DNA of 64,000 nucleotides, taken from Neptunomonas qingdaonensis. Lineage in GTDB: Bacteria > Pseudomonadota > Gammaproteobacteria > Pseudomonadales > Balneatricaceae. Where the stretch lies: positions 248,001 through 312,000 of the forward strand of contig NZ_FOOU01000002.1 in the NCBI RefSeq assembly GCF_900113275.1, given 5' to 3'. Every line of letters starts with the position of its first letter. The stretch's first letter is position 1. This document shows positions 17,405 to 25,465 of this stretch, piece after piece. Below the pieces are notes generated by a model. It was not told the DNA's origin and did no database searches. It saw only the letters and a program-made list of their open reading frames with translations. The translations under genes were made by a program, and so were the position numbers.

Positions 17405-17899
17405 ATGACTGATCTCTCTTCTACACTCTCTGCCATTGATGCCCTCGCCTACGAGGGCATTAGCATTTTAGGCCGCTTGAAAGTACTACTGGATCAAGAG
17501 CTAGAAGCATTGAAGTCACGAGAGATTGATTTAATCCATAGTATCAATCTGGAAAAACAAGGCGTTCTCAGCCAATTTGATCAAAACAATCGTTCCAGAG
17601 CGGAACATCTGATCCAAACAGGCCTACCTGTTTCTAAGGATGGCTTGGATTCTTTGATTGCGCAAACCCAGAATAAAGCACTGATCATACAGTTTACAAG
17701 CCACTGGAATGATCTTGAAACAATACTAAAAGCCACTATGGATGCTAATCAGCGAAATGAGCAGGTATTGATGCGCAACAGCCACAACCTTGATAAGTTA
17801 CTATCAGTCTTGCGCGGACAAAAACCCAGCAACTCTTTGTACACAGCTAAAGGGGCAAAAGGGAATTACACCGGCCAATCTCATATTGGCAAAGCCTGA
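17405..17899 (+). CDS. flgN: Flagellar export chaperone FlgN
   Basis: Cytoplasmic chaperone for FlgK and FlgL. 164 residues, mostly alpha-helical; includes LLDQELEALKSREIDLIHSI and NLEKQGVLSQFDQNN, the usual FlgN N-terminal pattern, and a Gly/Lys-rich tail (YTAKGAKGNYTGQSHIG). The start lies 5 bp after the flgM stop, with GGAG in the flgM terminal codons serving as ribosome-binding site, so the pair is translationally close. Sequence identity within the family is low; context makes the call firm. Confidence 0.9.
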   Translation: MTDLSSTLSAIDALAYEGISILGRLKVLLDQELEALKSREIDLIHSINLEKQGVLSQFDQNNRSRAEHLIQTGLPVSKDGLDSLIAQTQNKALIIQFTSHWNDLETILKATMDANQRNEQVLMRNSHNLDKLLSVLRGQKPSNSLYTAKGAKGNYTGQSHIGKA

Positions 17900-18112
17900 T
17901 CCTATTCATAGCCACGTTAGACGGATACTCCCCGCTATCGATACAAGCGTACCGGTAACCTATATACCTCGCTACTCTTCTGTCTATTTCCAAATAAAAC
18001 CCAGAAAAACTGATGATTACTTTTCAGCTTAATAAAAAACCCTTAATATACCGGATCTTAAACGTTACTCTTTGATCAAACATTTTTTAGCTATAATTGT
18101 TTATCTATTTTT

Positions 18113-18189
18113 GTCTCAGTAGCTCAGCTGGATAGAGCAGCCCCCTCCTAAGGGGCAGGTCGCAGGTTCGAATCCTGCCTGGGACACCA
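18113..18189 (+). tRNA. tRNA-Arg (anticodon CCT)
   Basis: 77 nt with encoded CCA. Cloverleaf: acceptor GTCTCAG/CTGGGAC, D-arm AGCTCAGCTGGATAGAGC, anticodon loop CTCCTAA between CCCC and GGGG, T-arm GCAGGTTCGAATCCTGC. Reads the rare AGG codon. The 3' end doubles as the left attachment core of the integrated element. Confidence 0.97.
18176..18189 (+). repeat. Left attachment core (attL) in tRNA-Arg 3' end
   Basis: TGCCTGGGACACCA at the tRNA 3' end recurs, lacking one G, as TGCCTGGACACCA at 27982-27994; five bases further on both ends share CATTCCTC (18195-18202 and 28000-28007). The integrase gene starts 200 bp downstream. Confidence 0.75.
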
Positions 18190-18288
18190 TACAGCATTCC
18201 TCACAGTGCTCATAACGTCCTACCTCCCTTGCAACCACACATCCTGTAGCCTAATATCAATTCCTATGCGTTCCGGTACGTTCTCTCA

Positions 18289-18351
18289 AAATACCCCCAA
18301 ACTAAGGGGTATTTCTGGGGGTACTTTCGGTATCTAAAAAAAAGTACCCCC
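18289..18351 (+). repeat. Left arm-type inverted/direct repeats near attL
   Basis: Two inverted repeats: AAATACCCC (18289-18297) with GGGGTATTT (18306-18314), and GGGGGTACTTT (18317-18327) with AAAGTACCCCC (18341-18351). The stretch 18306-18327 recurs at 27901-27922 with one base change near its start. Such G-run repeats beside P4-type integrase genes are likely integrase arm-binding sites and may also control int. Confidence 0.6.
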
Positions 18352-18388
18352 AAACAGGGTATTCAGCCGACAAGGAAAGGTTATCAAA

Positions 18389-19615
18389 ATGGCTCTGACT
18401 CATAAGCAAATACAGGCAGCAAAGCCACAGGATAAAGACTACAAGCTATTTGATGAAAAGGGCTTATATTTGCTTGTGAAGCGAAGCGGTGGGAAGTATT
18501 GGCGCATGAAATACCGCTTTAACGATAAAGAGAAACTACTATCAATCGGCGTTTACCCTGAAATCACTTTAGCTAAAGCTAGAACGGTACTTAACACATC
18601 AAGAGCATTGTTAAGTGATGGTGTTGACCCACAGGCTCACAAGCAGGCAGCCAAGGCCACCAGTAAGCGAAATGCTGAAAACAGCTTTCAAGCAATCGCT
18701 CTTGAGTGGTTCGCCAGTCACATGAAAGACAAAGCCGAAACACACAGAGTACGGGCTAAGCGCATGTTAGAGGTTGACCTTTTTCCAGTCATTGGAAGTA
18801 AATCGATTCAAGAAATCACGGCTCCAATGCTATTAATGGCACTAAGAAAAACCGAGCTCAGAGGCGCAGCGCAAACAGCACAAAGAGCCAAGCAGTTAGC
18901 CGGACAAGTGTTTAGATATGCCATAGCCACCGGCAGAGCAGATCGCGATCCTACCCCTGATCTTAAAGGCGCATTAGCACCTACAACTACAAAGCATTAT
19001 TCAGCACTGACCGAACCTAAAGATGTTGGTCACTTGCTGGTGGCCATTGATAGCTTTAAAGGCACTCACACCGTTAAAGCCGCCCTACAGCTCTCAGCCC
19101 TGTTCTTTTGTCGTCCTGGGGAAATACGCCACTTGAAGTGGAGCGATATGAACCATGATGAACAACGCATAGAGATTACAGCCAGCAAAACCCACCAGCA
19201 ACACATAATCCCACTAAGTAAGCAGGCGCTTAAAATCCTTGAAGAGCTTCATCCGATAACAGGGCGCAGTGAATATATATTCCCATCAGCTAGAGGCATG
19301 AGCCGCTGTATGTCGGAAAACGCGCTAAGAGTGGCACTTAGGACAATGGGATACGACAACGAAACCATGACACCCCACGGCTTCAGAGCAATGGCAAGAA
19401 CACTCCTCGATGAGGTCTTAGGCTTTCGTGTAGAGTGGATAGAGCAACAATTAGCTCATGCGGTAAAGGATGCAAACGGCAGAGCTTACAATCGCACTAA
19501 ACACTTAAAGCAACGCACAGACATGATGCAAAGGTGGTCAGACTACCTAGATCAGCTCAAAGCCCAGGCATTAGCTGGGAACGTGATAACTGCTAATTTC
19601 AGAAAAATTAAGTAA
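18389..19615 (+). CDS. P4-type tyrosine integrase
   Basis: 408-residue site-specific recombinase that inserts the element at tRNA-Arg. The N-terminal DUF4102-type arm-binding domain (MALTHKQIQAAKPQDKDYKL, LYLLVKRSGGKYWRMKYRF, LLSIGVYPEITLAKAR) is followed by a SAM-like core-binding domain (about 100-190) and the catalytic domain (about 205-390). Catalytic residues are visible: Arg in CRPGEIRHLKW, Lys in ASKTHQQHIIPL, HGFRA (His-x-x-Arg), His in QLAHAV and the nucleophile Tyr in GRAYNRT. Full length and apparently intact. Reads away from the tRNA, as usual for this class. Confidence 0.96.
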   Translation: MALTHKQIQAAKPQDKDYKLFDEKGLYLLVKRSGGKYWRMKYRFNDKEKLLSIGVYPEITLAKARTVLNTSRALLSDGVDPQAHKQAAKATSKRNAENSFQAIALEWFASHMKDKAETHRVRAKRMLEVDLFPVIGSKSIQEITAPMLLMALRKTELRGAAQTAQRAKQLAGQVFRYAIATGRADRDPTPDLKGALAPTTTKHYSALTEPKDVGHLLVAIDSFKGTHTVKAALQLSALFFCRPGEIRHLKWSDMNHDEQRIEITASKTHQQHIIPLSKQALKILEELHPITGRSEYIFPSARGMSRCMSENALRVALRTMGYDNETMTPHGFRAMARTLLDEVLGFRVEWIEQQLAHAVKDANGRAYNRTKHLKQRTDMMQRWSDYLDQLKAQALAGNVITANFRKIK

Positions 19616-19752
19616 TAAGTAAGCACCCAGCGGTCTTATTCTTTGCCTTTATGTGTTGACACCGATGCCCCGTTTTGGCACTATTTTCCCATTCTGTCGA
19701 GGTATGGCAAAATGAAAGCCCTTAAACATACAAGTTACTTTAATTAAGCTCG

Positions 19753-19874
19753 CCCTGTGCGGGTTTTTTTATGCCTGTAATTTGAAAACCTTTTAATCAA
19801 ACCTGCTTCGGCGGGTTTTTTTATGCCTGAAATTCACACACCAACCCAACCAACCTGCTTCGGCGGGTTTTTGC
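19753..19874 (+). terminator. Three short terminator-like hairpins in tandem
   Basis: CCCTGTGCGGG plus seven T (19753-19770), then CCTGCTTCGGCGGG plus seven T (19802-19822) and CCTGCTTCGGCGGG plus five T (19854-19872). The first two are followed by ATGCCTG(A/T)AATT. They separate the integrase from the AlpA-like operon. Confidence 0.65.
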
Positions 19875-19893
19875 GTTTATGCGGAGAAAAACA

Positions 19894-20082
19894 ATGAAAC
19901 GATTTATTAATCGACAAGAAGTCCAGAAATCAACTTCTCTTTCTAAATCAAATCTATACAAAAAAATCAAAGAAGGAACATTCGTGAAACCATATAGCAT
20001 GGGAGGCTCTCGTGTAGCGTGGCTGGAAAGCGAAGTTCAAGCGTGGATCCAAGAGCGCATTGATGAAGCAGGGAGGATTTAA
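19894..20082 (+). CDS. AlpA-like small DNA-binding regulator/excisionase
   Basis: 62 residues from the ATG at 19894, which has GGAG eight bases upstream; an in-frame ATG at 19879 lies too close to that motif. A MerR-type winged-helix is visible: RQEVQKSTSLSKSNLYKKI, then GTFVKPYSMGGSRVAWLESE and VQAWIQERI. This matches the AlpA/prophage regulator family that in P4-like elements activates int or assists excision. First gene of a coupled operon (19894-22151). Confidence 0.85.
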   Translation: MKRFINRQEVQKSTSLSKSNLYKKIKEGTFVKPYSMGGSRVAWLESEVQAWIQERIDEAGRI

Positions 20083-20084
20083 AT

Positions 20085-20270
20085 ATGAAAAAGGAACTAA
20101 CAGCCACCCCGACAGCGGTGACCAACAATAAAGCAAAACCATTACCAAAACAGACCATCGTACTTAAATACCTGATAACAAGGTCACTTGTTCAACTAGA
20201 GGCCTTAAGCAATGTCAGCCTCGAAATCGTCAAGCCTCTTGTTAAGAATCACAAGGAGATGAAGCTATGA
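20085..20270 (+). CDS. Small hypothetical protein
   Basis: 61 residues (MKKELTATPTAVTNNKAKPL...). AGGGAGGATTT seven bases upstream is a strong ribosome-binding site inside the end of the AlpA-like gene. The stop overlaps the start of the next gene (ATGA). Basic and polar with no motif that I recognise. The coupled position supports translation; function unknown. Confidence 0.6.
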   Translation: MKKELTATPTAVTNNKAKPLPKQTIVLKYLITRSLVQLEALSNVSLEIVKPLVKNHKEMKL

Positions 20271-20902
20271 CCAACACTATCAAGATAAAACACGCCGGAC
20301 ACGAACTGCTAGTTGATAGCCGCATCATTGCCGAAAAGTTAGGCGTAGATCATAAAGCCACGATACAGGTAATCGATAAGTACAGCTCGCAAATTGCACG
20401 CTTTGGAACTCTCCCATTTCAAATGGCGAAGTCTAAAGGCCAACCCACACGCTTTGCTTTACTCAATAGATCCCAAGCCGAGTTCCTGCTCACTCTTACG
20501 CGCAACACCCCAGAAGCAATAGAACTCAAAGTTCAGCTAATCAAGGCGTTTGATCAAGCGCGTGATGCATTGGAGGCAAGCGGTAATTACATTCCCTTCT
20601 ATCACGCTGCTCATGATAGCCTCCAAACTTTGGTGGATAAATCAGGCAGCTCAACACCCGCAAACATTCACCACATGAACCTCGAAAAACTAATCAATGC
20701 TACCTTTTGTATTCGCCCGGGCACTCGCCACCACCAGACAGCAGAGGTCAGGCTAATGGTCGGGTTAGCAATGGCTATGGCTAATCGCGTATATCAGCAA
20801 GCATTACAAGAGGGATTTGATCACAAGAAAGCCTATCAGGCGGTAAAAGGCAAGCTCAAACAACTATCAACCGGCTTTAATGGACTGGAGGTATCGGCAT
20901 GA
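20267..20902 (+). CDS. Rha-family phage regulatory-like protein
   Basis: 211 residues. The N-terminal half (about 10-95) looks like the phage Rha domain: LLVDSRIIAEKLGVDHKATI, then Q(V)IDKYSSQI..F, GQPTRFALLNRSQAEFLLTL and TPEAIELKVQLIKAFDQARD. The C-terminal part (about 110-211) is helical and resembles extensions seen on phage-encoded regulators. Rha proteins regulate phage development; here it sits in a coupled operon after the AlpA-like gene and overlaps its neighbours by ATGA at both ends. Family call moderate, role inferred. Confidence 0.7.
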   Translation: MTNTIKIKHAGHELLVDSRIIAEKLGVDHKATIQVIDKYSSQIARFGTLPFQMAKSKGQPTRFALLNRSQAEFLLTLTRNTPEAIELKVQLIKAFDQARDALEASGNYIPFYHAAHDSLQTLVDKSGSSTPANIHHMNLEKLINATFCIRPGTRHHQTAEVRLMVGLAMAMANRVYQQALQEGFDHKKAYQAVKGKLKQLSTGFNGLEVSA

Positions 20903-21342
20903 TGAGCATGATTAACGCCCTACTATTCGCCCCCGTTCGTTTTACGATTCATAACGTAGGCCTAATTAGTTGGACTAAGCACCCACACGCTGGAACACAA
21001 CTAGGTAATCAGCCCTCAAAACCACATAAACCAACTGCCCATAAAAAGATATGTTTCATCGTGTTAGGTAAAATGGAGCGGAAGCTAAAGAAAACTCATC
21101 CACAAGACCTTCCTAGCTTGGCATTGTCTCGCAGCAATCCGACCCACCCTAATTCACAATTAGACACCTTACCAAAGTACACACCTAATACCCGCACCTT
21201 AAAACGCTACACCGCAGTTTCAGTCAACAACCTGATCAACCGCTACAGCGTTACCGCTTACAGCCTAAGCGAAGCCAGAAGCCTATTACCCGCCTTTACG
21301 GTGGTCACTAGCTGGACACTTGTGAAGGAGCTGGCTGAATGA
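20899..21342 (+). CDS. Hypothetical protein of island operon
   Basis: 147 residues, start overlapping the Rha-like stop (ATGATGAGC). Rich in Pro, His, Thr, Lys and Asn between residues 25 and 90, likely disordered; the C-terminal third (KRYTAVSVNNLINRYSVTAY) is more regular. I recognise no domain. Translational coupling on both sides argues for a real gene. Confidence 0.55.
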   Translation: MMSMINALLFAPVRFTIHNVGLISWTKHPHAGTQLGNQPSKPHKPTAHKKICFIVLGKMERKLKKTHPQDLPSLALSRSNPTHPNSQLDTLPKYTPNTRTLKRYTAVSVNNLINRYSVTAYSLSEARSLLPAFTVVTSWTLVKELAE

Positions 21343-21719
21343 CTGTTATTCACAAACCGCAAGCCAAAGTCACTTTACACCGCCCCCTCTTTCTTGTTGG
21401 CACATATACTGGCGACCAAATACCGGGCTTTGGTACAGACAAAGCTTTAGGATATATCTATCTGCAACACATCAGAAATCAGGGCGGAAAAAACCACGGA
21501 CTCCTTCAAAAAATCGCTTTAGATATTATGTCAACGGGTACAGAAAGCGATAAGAAAAAATCCCTAGTCCTTGGAATTTCCTATCTACTTGAACGCTGGT
21601 TTGCTGATATGGACAAGAAAGACGGAGAATACCTTGATCGACCCACCCCTGATGACTTGCTGATACGGGCTAGTGATGGCCTTAAAGGCAAGACGCCCTC
21701 CCTAATACTCAAGGGGTGA
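21339..21719 (+). CDS. Hypothetical protein of island operon
   Basis: 126 residues (MTVIHKPQAKVTLHRPLFLV...), start overlapping the previous stop by four bases. The second half is helical (KKKSLVLGISYLLERWFADM). No recognised family. The stop lies 3 bp before the winged-helix gene, so both are in one unit. Confidence 0.6.
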   Translation: MTVIHKPQAKVTLHRPLFLVGTYTGDQIPGFGTDKALGYIYLQHIRNQGGKNHGLLQKIALDIMSTGTESDKKKSLVLGISYLLERWFADMDKKDGEYLDRPTPDDLLIRASDGLKGKTPSLILKG

Positions 21720-21722
21720 TGA

Positions 21723-22151
21723 ATGGCCAGTCGTGACAGGAAAAGTACGAAGCGGTTTGCAGGGATTCCTTTCTCTGTATTGCAATCTCAGCAAGGCGCG
21801 TCTTTAAAAGCCGCAGAGGTCAAGCTATTGATAGACTTATTGTTTCAATTCAATGGCCATAATAATGGCGTACTATCCCCTTGCCTAACGTTAATGAAAA
21901 AACGAGGCTGGGCTTCTAGCTCACTGTATCGAGCATTTAGATCATTAGAGGATAAGGGTTTTCTAGTTGTCACTAGGCAAGGCTGGAAGGTCAGAGGACG
22001 ACCAACACTAGTGGCTATTACATGGAACGGAATTGATGAGCCCAAAGGCCTTGAGTATGACAAAGACATAAAGCCCAACCCTGTACCCTTGGCTTATTGG
22101 TGTAAGGATAAATCGACATGGAAACACAAGCCCAAAGAAAAAACTTTGTAG
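21723..22151 (+). CDS. Winged-helix DNA-binding protein, possible replication initiator
   Basis: 142 residues. After FAGIPFSVLQSQQGASLKAA, a winged helix is visible (residues about 25-90): EVKLLIDLLFQFNGHNNG, MKKRGWASSSLYRAFRSLED and KGFLVVTRQGWKVRGRPTLV. The layout resembles short replication-type proteins of integrative elements, but no initiator motif is certain; a regulator is equally possible. Last gene of the coupled unit; a region with strong nested inverted repeats follows within 20 bp, which would suit an origin or a control region. Confidence 0.65.
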   Translation: MASRDRKSTKRFAGIPFSVLQSQQGASLKAAEVKLLIDLLFQFNGHNNGVLSPCLTLMKKRGWASSSLYRAFRSLEDKGFLVVTRQGWKVRGRPTLVAITWNGIDEPKGLEYDKDIKPNPVPLAYWCKDKSTWKHKPKEKTL

Positions 22152-22168
22152 AATTATGCTCTCCACTG

Positions 22169-22246
22169 TGGAATAGGTCTGGACGGTTAGTACTCCTATA
22201 TGGAGTGGCTGACCTTATTACAACAACTTACCTATTCCATATAGGA
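22169..22246 (+). repeat. Nested, mutually exclusive inverted repeats
   Basis: Arm A TGGAATAGGT (22169-22178) pairs perfectly with ACCTATTCCA (22230-22239). Arm B TCCTATATGGA (22194-22204) pairs perfectly with TCCATATAGGA (22236-22246). The two right-hand arms overlap by four bases, so only one stem can form at a time. Another short palindrome ACTCC-TATAT-GGAGT (22192-22206) lies within. Fits an RNA switch/attenuator, or a replication/operator site, just after the winged-helix gene. Confidence 0.6.
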
Positions 22247-22434
22247 GATCTATTAGGAGTTTTTAGGACTTTCTCTTCTCCCGTATTGGAGAGTCTTATA
22301 TATAACCATACCTATACACTTTAAATTACAGGTTACCTATATTTAAAAACATACAAAACTAAACTGATATAGGCCAGAACACTGACCGGCATATCAGGAC
22401 TTTATAGATGATGTTACACAAAACCCGACAGTGG

Positions 22435-23031
22435 CTACGTCACCGACTGATCCAAATACCTAAGCATAGAATGACACCACCTTTGCTCATAGGACTGATA
22501 CTTGATATGAAGCCTATGAAATGTTTTCCAATGTAAACCTTTCCTCTTTTGGGAACCCCGACCCTGTTTATAGTTCTCAAAGATACGCTCACCTAACTGA
22601 TGCTTTTGGCTGATCGCGTTATCCATCGCCCCTTGTTGCTGCGAAGCATAAGGGAGCTTGTGGCAAAGCCTACATTTAAAATTACTTTGTGGCGCATATA
22701 ACAACCCGACACGCTTATGACAGCAAGGGCAGCTAAACCATAACCGTGTTCCACCAAAATGGCAGGGCGTGCGTGTTAGAGCGACTTCTTGCTTAACAGA
22801 ATATGCCTCATCCTCTCCATCGACCCGGTAATGGAAAACCAGCTTATCGTCGTAGCCACGAAACAAGATATCTCCACGCAGCCGCCCACCCAAACGCCAC
22901 TGTAACGCTCCCACACCACCGGGTTCTAAGAATCCCTGCTTGCGCATAAAACGGATATCAAGACGCTTTACCGTTTCAGTAGTCGCCTTACGATTCCACC
23001 CAAACCCCCTACCACTACCGATACCCCCCAT
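22435..23031 (-). CDS. Zinc-ribbon hypothetical protein (MGGIGSGR family)
   Basis: 198 residues, starting MGGIGSGRGFGWNRKATTET, a start seen in a conserved hypothetical family often found on integrative elements. Two cysteine knuckles (CPCCHKR near residue 100 and CRLCHK near 118) suggest a single zinc ribbon; the flanking parts are rich in Arg, Lys, Tyr and His. Opposite orientation to the surrounding genes. Likely nucleic-acid-binding; function unknown. Confidence 0.7.
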   Translation of the reverse strand: MGGIGSGRGFGWNRKATTETVKRLDIRFMRKQGFLEPGGVGALQWRLGGRLRGDILFRGYDDKLVFHYRVDGEDEAYSVKQEVALTRTPCHFGGTRLWFSCPCCHKRVGLLYAPQSNFKCRLCHKLPYASQQQGAMDNAISQKHQLGERIFENYKQGRGSQKRKGLHWKTFHRLHIKYQSYEQRWCHSMLRYLDQSVT

Positions 23032-23290
23032 CTTCGCCCTCTCGATTTTTTATCCTAAATCATTAGGCAATTATCCCCCTTAATATATCGATACTGCCAC
23101 TAAAGACGCGCTTTTATTGACCGTTTTTTAACCATCGAATAAAAAAACAACTTTCACGGTGTATATCGTATTAAGATCAATTGCCTTCAATGCAGAAGAA
23201 GCCCCCCCCCTAGATAGTGGCAGGCGGCATAAGCCATCGTCTACTTTGATCAACCAATTAATGTTGCGCTCGGTGCGCTGGAGAATAACA

Positions 23291-23434
23291 ATGGATGAAG
23301 CGAAAGCACAACGAGTAGTAAAGCTGATGAAACAGATTCAAAACGGGGAACTAAAGCGCAAGCCACAGGTACAGATAGACAAAGAAAAACGGGAAGCAAC
23401 AGCGAAGTATCACAAGACCAAGTACAGAGCTTAA
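23291..23434 (+). CDS. Small hypothetical protein
   Basis: 47 residues (MDEAKAQRVVKLMKQIQNGE...) with GGAG eight to nine bases upstream. Highly charged and helical. An upstream in-frame start at 23159 exists but has no good ribosome-binding site and would overlap the divergent promoter region. No known family. Confidence 0.45.
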   Translation: MDEAKAQRVVKLMKQIQNGELKRKPQVQIDKEKREATAKYHKTKYRA

Positions 23435-23503
23435 ATTTGATACTTGTATTCATACAGAAAAAATCTATACCATATTCTATTCACGACGCAGGGAGCGCTG
23501 ACT

Positions 23504-23683
23504 ATGAGCAAAATAAATTGCCTGACACCCTACCTAATCTCAGGGCAGAGATTAAAGCTTCATATGGAACAAAATCCACCCAAGTCATCTCTACAGAAAG
23601 ATGACTCCAGTAGATCAACAAAACCCCATCCTCTGATTGATAAGCCATCAGCCGAAACACCTTCGAATCCAAAACCCGATTAA
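23504..23683 (+). CDS. Possible small hypothetical protein
   Basis: 59 residues from the ATG at 23504, preceded by GGGAG nine bases upstream (MSKINCLTPYLISGQRLKLH...). Pro/Ser/Lys-rich, C-terminus probably disordered. No homologue recognised; may be spurious. Confidence 0.3.
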   Translation: MSKINCLTPYLISGQRLKLHMEQNPPKSSLQKDDSSRSTKPHPLIDKPSAETPSNPKPD

Positions 23684-23739
23684 TACTTCCAAAATCAGTA
23701 ACGCCCTACTTCGTTCCAATCAAGGCAAACGTACCACTT

Positions 23740-23940
23740 ATGATCCGGTTAATTTACGCCATTCTCATATTACTACCTACGATAGCTGAAGGCTCAAACC
23801 ACTTACAGCTAACTAATCATAAGGAAATACCCATTAAGACGATTTTAATATCCAGACTATATGCGTCAGCTTCATCAATACAAGCTCTGGCTACACTATA
23901 TAAACCATATCAAGCACAAATAAACTTTAAAAGTTTATGA
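23740..23940 (+). CDS. Possible small exported/membrane peptide
   Basis: 66 residues; MIRLIYAILILLPTIAEGSN is a hydrophobic start resembling a signal peptide or short membrane segment. No clear ribosome-binding site. It precedes the first repressor by 27 bp. Low support. Confidence 0.25.
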   Translation: MIRLIYAILILLPTIAEGSNHLQLTNHKEIPIKTILISRLYASASSIQALATLYKPYQAQINFKSL

Positions 23941-23967
23941 TCGCAAAACCAACAAGGCGAGGCCTTC

Positions 23968-24630
23968 ATGAGCGAAATTAGAGATAGAATCATTCAGAAA
24001 ATGCACCAGCATCGCCTTAAACAGGTCGATATCTATAAACGAATGGGCATATCAAGAGGCACAATAAGTCAGTGGGTGAACGGCTTTAACACGCCGACAG
24101 GTGATAACCTGGTAAAGTTGGCCTCTCTTCTTAGATGCGAACCTAAGTGGCTGGCGTTTGGTGGTGATGAGAACCCAGCACATCCACGGCTTGAATCGGG
24201 CATTGTTGATAGTGACTATATAAAGCTATCGCAACTTATCGAGTTTGAGCGCGTCCCCGGCACAGGCGTTACCGACGTTATTCAGTCCGAAGAAAACAAA
24301 CTACTCTTCACCAAAGCTGCGTTAGATAGCCAGGGTGTTAATGAGGATAGCGTTGTTTACTGTTTTGTCCTAGGTGACGCAATGGAGCCACGACTGCCGG
24401 ACGGGTCTACAGTGGCGATAGATACGTCTAAAACAGCTATTACAGACGGTAAGCTATACGCTGTTGACTATTCCGGAATGTTGCGAGTAAAGCAGCTCTA
24501 CCGGATACCTGGCGGAATTAGAGCAAGATCTACGAACGGAGACTATGACGATGAAGTAATAACCGGCGAGACTCTTAATGATTTTCGCGTGATAGGGAAG
24601 GTGTTTTGGAGTGCCTGCTTTCATAATTAA
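23968..24630 (+). CDS. CI/LexA-type phage repressor lacking the catalytic serine
   Basis: 220 residues. N-terminal XRE helix-turn-helix (about 1-65: RLKQVDIYKRMGISRGTISQ with WVNGFNTPTGDNLVKLASLL) and a C-terminal S24 peptidase-like fold (about 120-218). The active-site stretch reads FVLGDAMEPRLPDGSTVAID, where autocleaving repressors have GDSMEP: the nucleophile Ser is Ala (codon GCA). The general-base Lys region (MLRVKQLYR) is kept. It should bind DNA but not self-cleave on RecA activation, unless induced another way. The start has no perfect Shine-Dalgarno (AAGGCGAGG 10 bases upstream). Paralogous to the broken gene downstream. Confidence 0.88.
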   Translation: MSEIRDRIIQKMHQHRLKQVDIYKRMGISRGTISQWVNGFNTPTGDNLVKLASLLRCEPKWLAFGGDENPAHPRLESGIVDSDYIKLSQLIEFERVPGTGVTDVIQSEENKLLFTKAALDSQGVNEDSVVYCFVLGDAMEPRLPDGSTVAIDTSKTAITDGKLYAVDYSGMLRVKQLYRIPGGIRARSTNGDYDDEVITGETLNDFRVIGKVFWSACFHN

Positions 24631-24842
24631 CCATCTATCCCAGCCTTATTAACAAAATAGGTAACGCTCAATGTTATCGCAGCAATCGCGCCCTTGTCTG
24701 TCAAACGCGTTCTGCAGATGGGTGACAGCCTAGATAGTCAAGACTAAGTAACTAACCCGTTAGGCGCTAATTTCGCCGCTTTGGGTGGGTCTGTTCCGCT
24801 GTTTATGGATAGTGGTGGATCGAACTATATTGAGGTGTTTGA

Positions 24843-25465
24843 ATGGACAAGTTTTCAGATAGGTTGAATAAAAGGATGAGGGAGCTAAACCTCAACCAAG
24901 CGGCTATCTATAGACGTATCGGTGTATCAAGAGGCACGATAAGCGGCTGGGTAAATGGAACGATGTGTCATCCCAAGGGCAATAATCTTGAAAAACTCGC
25001 CAAGGTATTAAAGTGCAGCGTGAAGTGGCTTGCCTTCGGTGATGATGATGATCAGCCCGGTGGTGATATAAAGCCAGGTGATGATAACTTTGCGTTAGTC
25101 GATTCGTTCAATAACAACTCAGGTTATCCGGTACACCAGTTAATTATCGATCAATCAGGAGTCGCAGCTAACGCTATTAAGGTTTTCAGCGTATCAGGCG
25201 ACACTATGGCCGATACTTTGCAGAATAGTGACACGATACTAATTCACACAGCCGCTAACACCCCTTTAAGCGGCAATCTATACGCGCTCATGCTAGGCGA
25301 CGAGATTGTAAAAAGCGTTTCATACGACAATTAGGGGGTTTGTGGCGTGTTGTGTGTGATAACGCCGATAAAGCCCTTTATCCCGACGAAGTAATAGCAG
25401 ATCATGATATTGGTTCGATCGAGATACTAGGCCAGGTTATTCGGCTGATCGATAGAGCCATGTAA
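24843..25465 (+). pseudogene. Second CI/LexA-type repressor, frameshifted
   Basis: The open part (24843-25334, 163 residues) has an XRE domain very like the upstream repressor (IGVSRGTISGWVNG, KVLKCSVKWLAFG) and the start of the S24 fold, with SGDTMADTLQ at the serine position, so Ser is Thr. Translation stops at VKSVSYDN, but the other frame continues directly as LWRVVCDNADKALYPDEVIA, then GSIEILGQVIRLIDRAM, ending at 25465, which is the missing C-terminus. Loss of one base near 25330 explains it. The truncated product would keep the DNA-binding domain but lack most of the dimerisation fold. Confidence 0.82.

Noticed and set aside
17790-18032. Frame overlapping the flgN end
   Set aside because: Out-of-frame shadow of flgN running into the intergenic region; no ribosome-binding site.
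22118-22324. Frame overlapping the end of the winged-helix gene
   Set aside because: No ribosome-binding site, no family resemblance, and it covers the inverted-repeat region.
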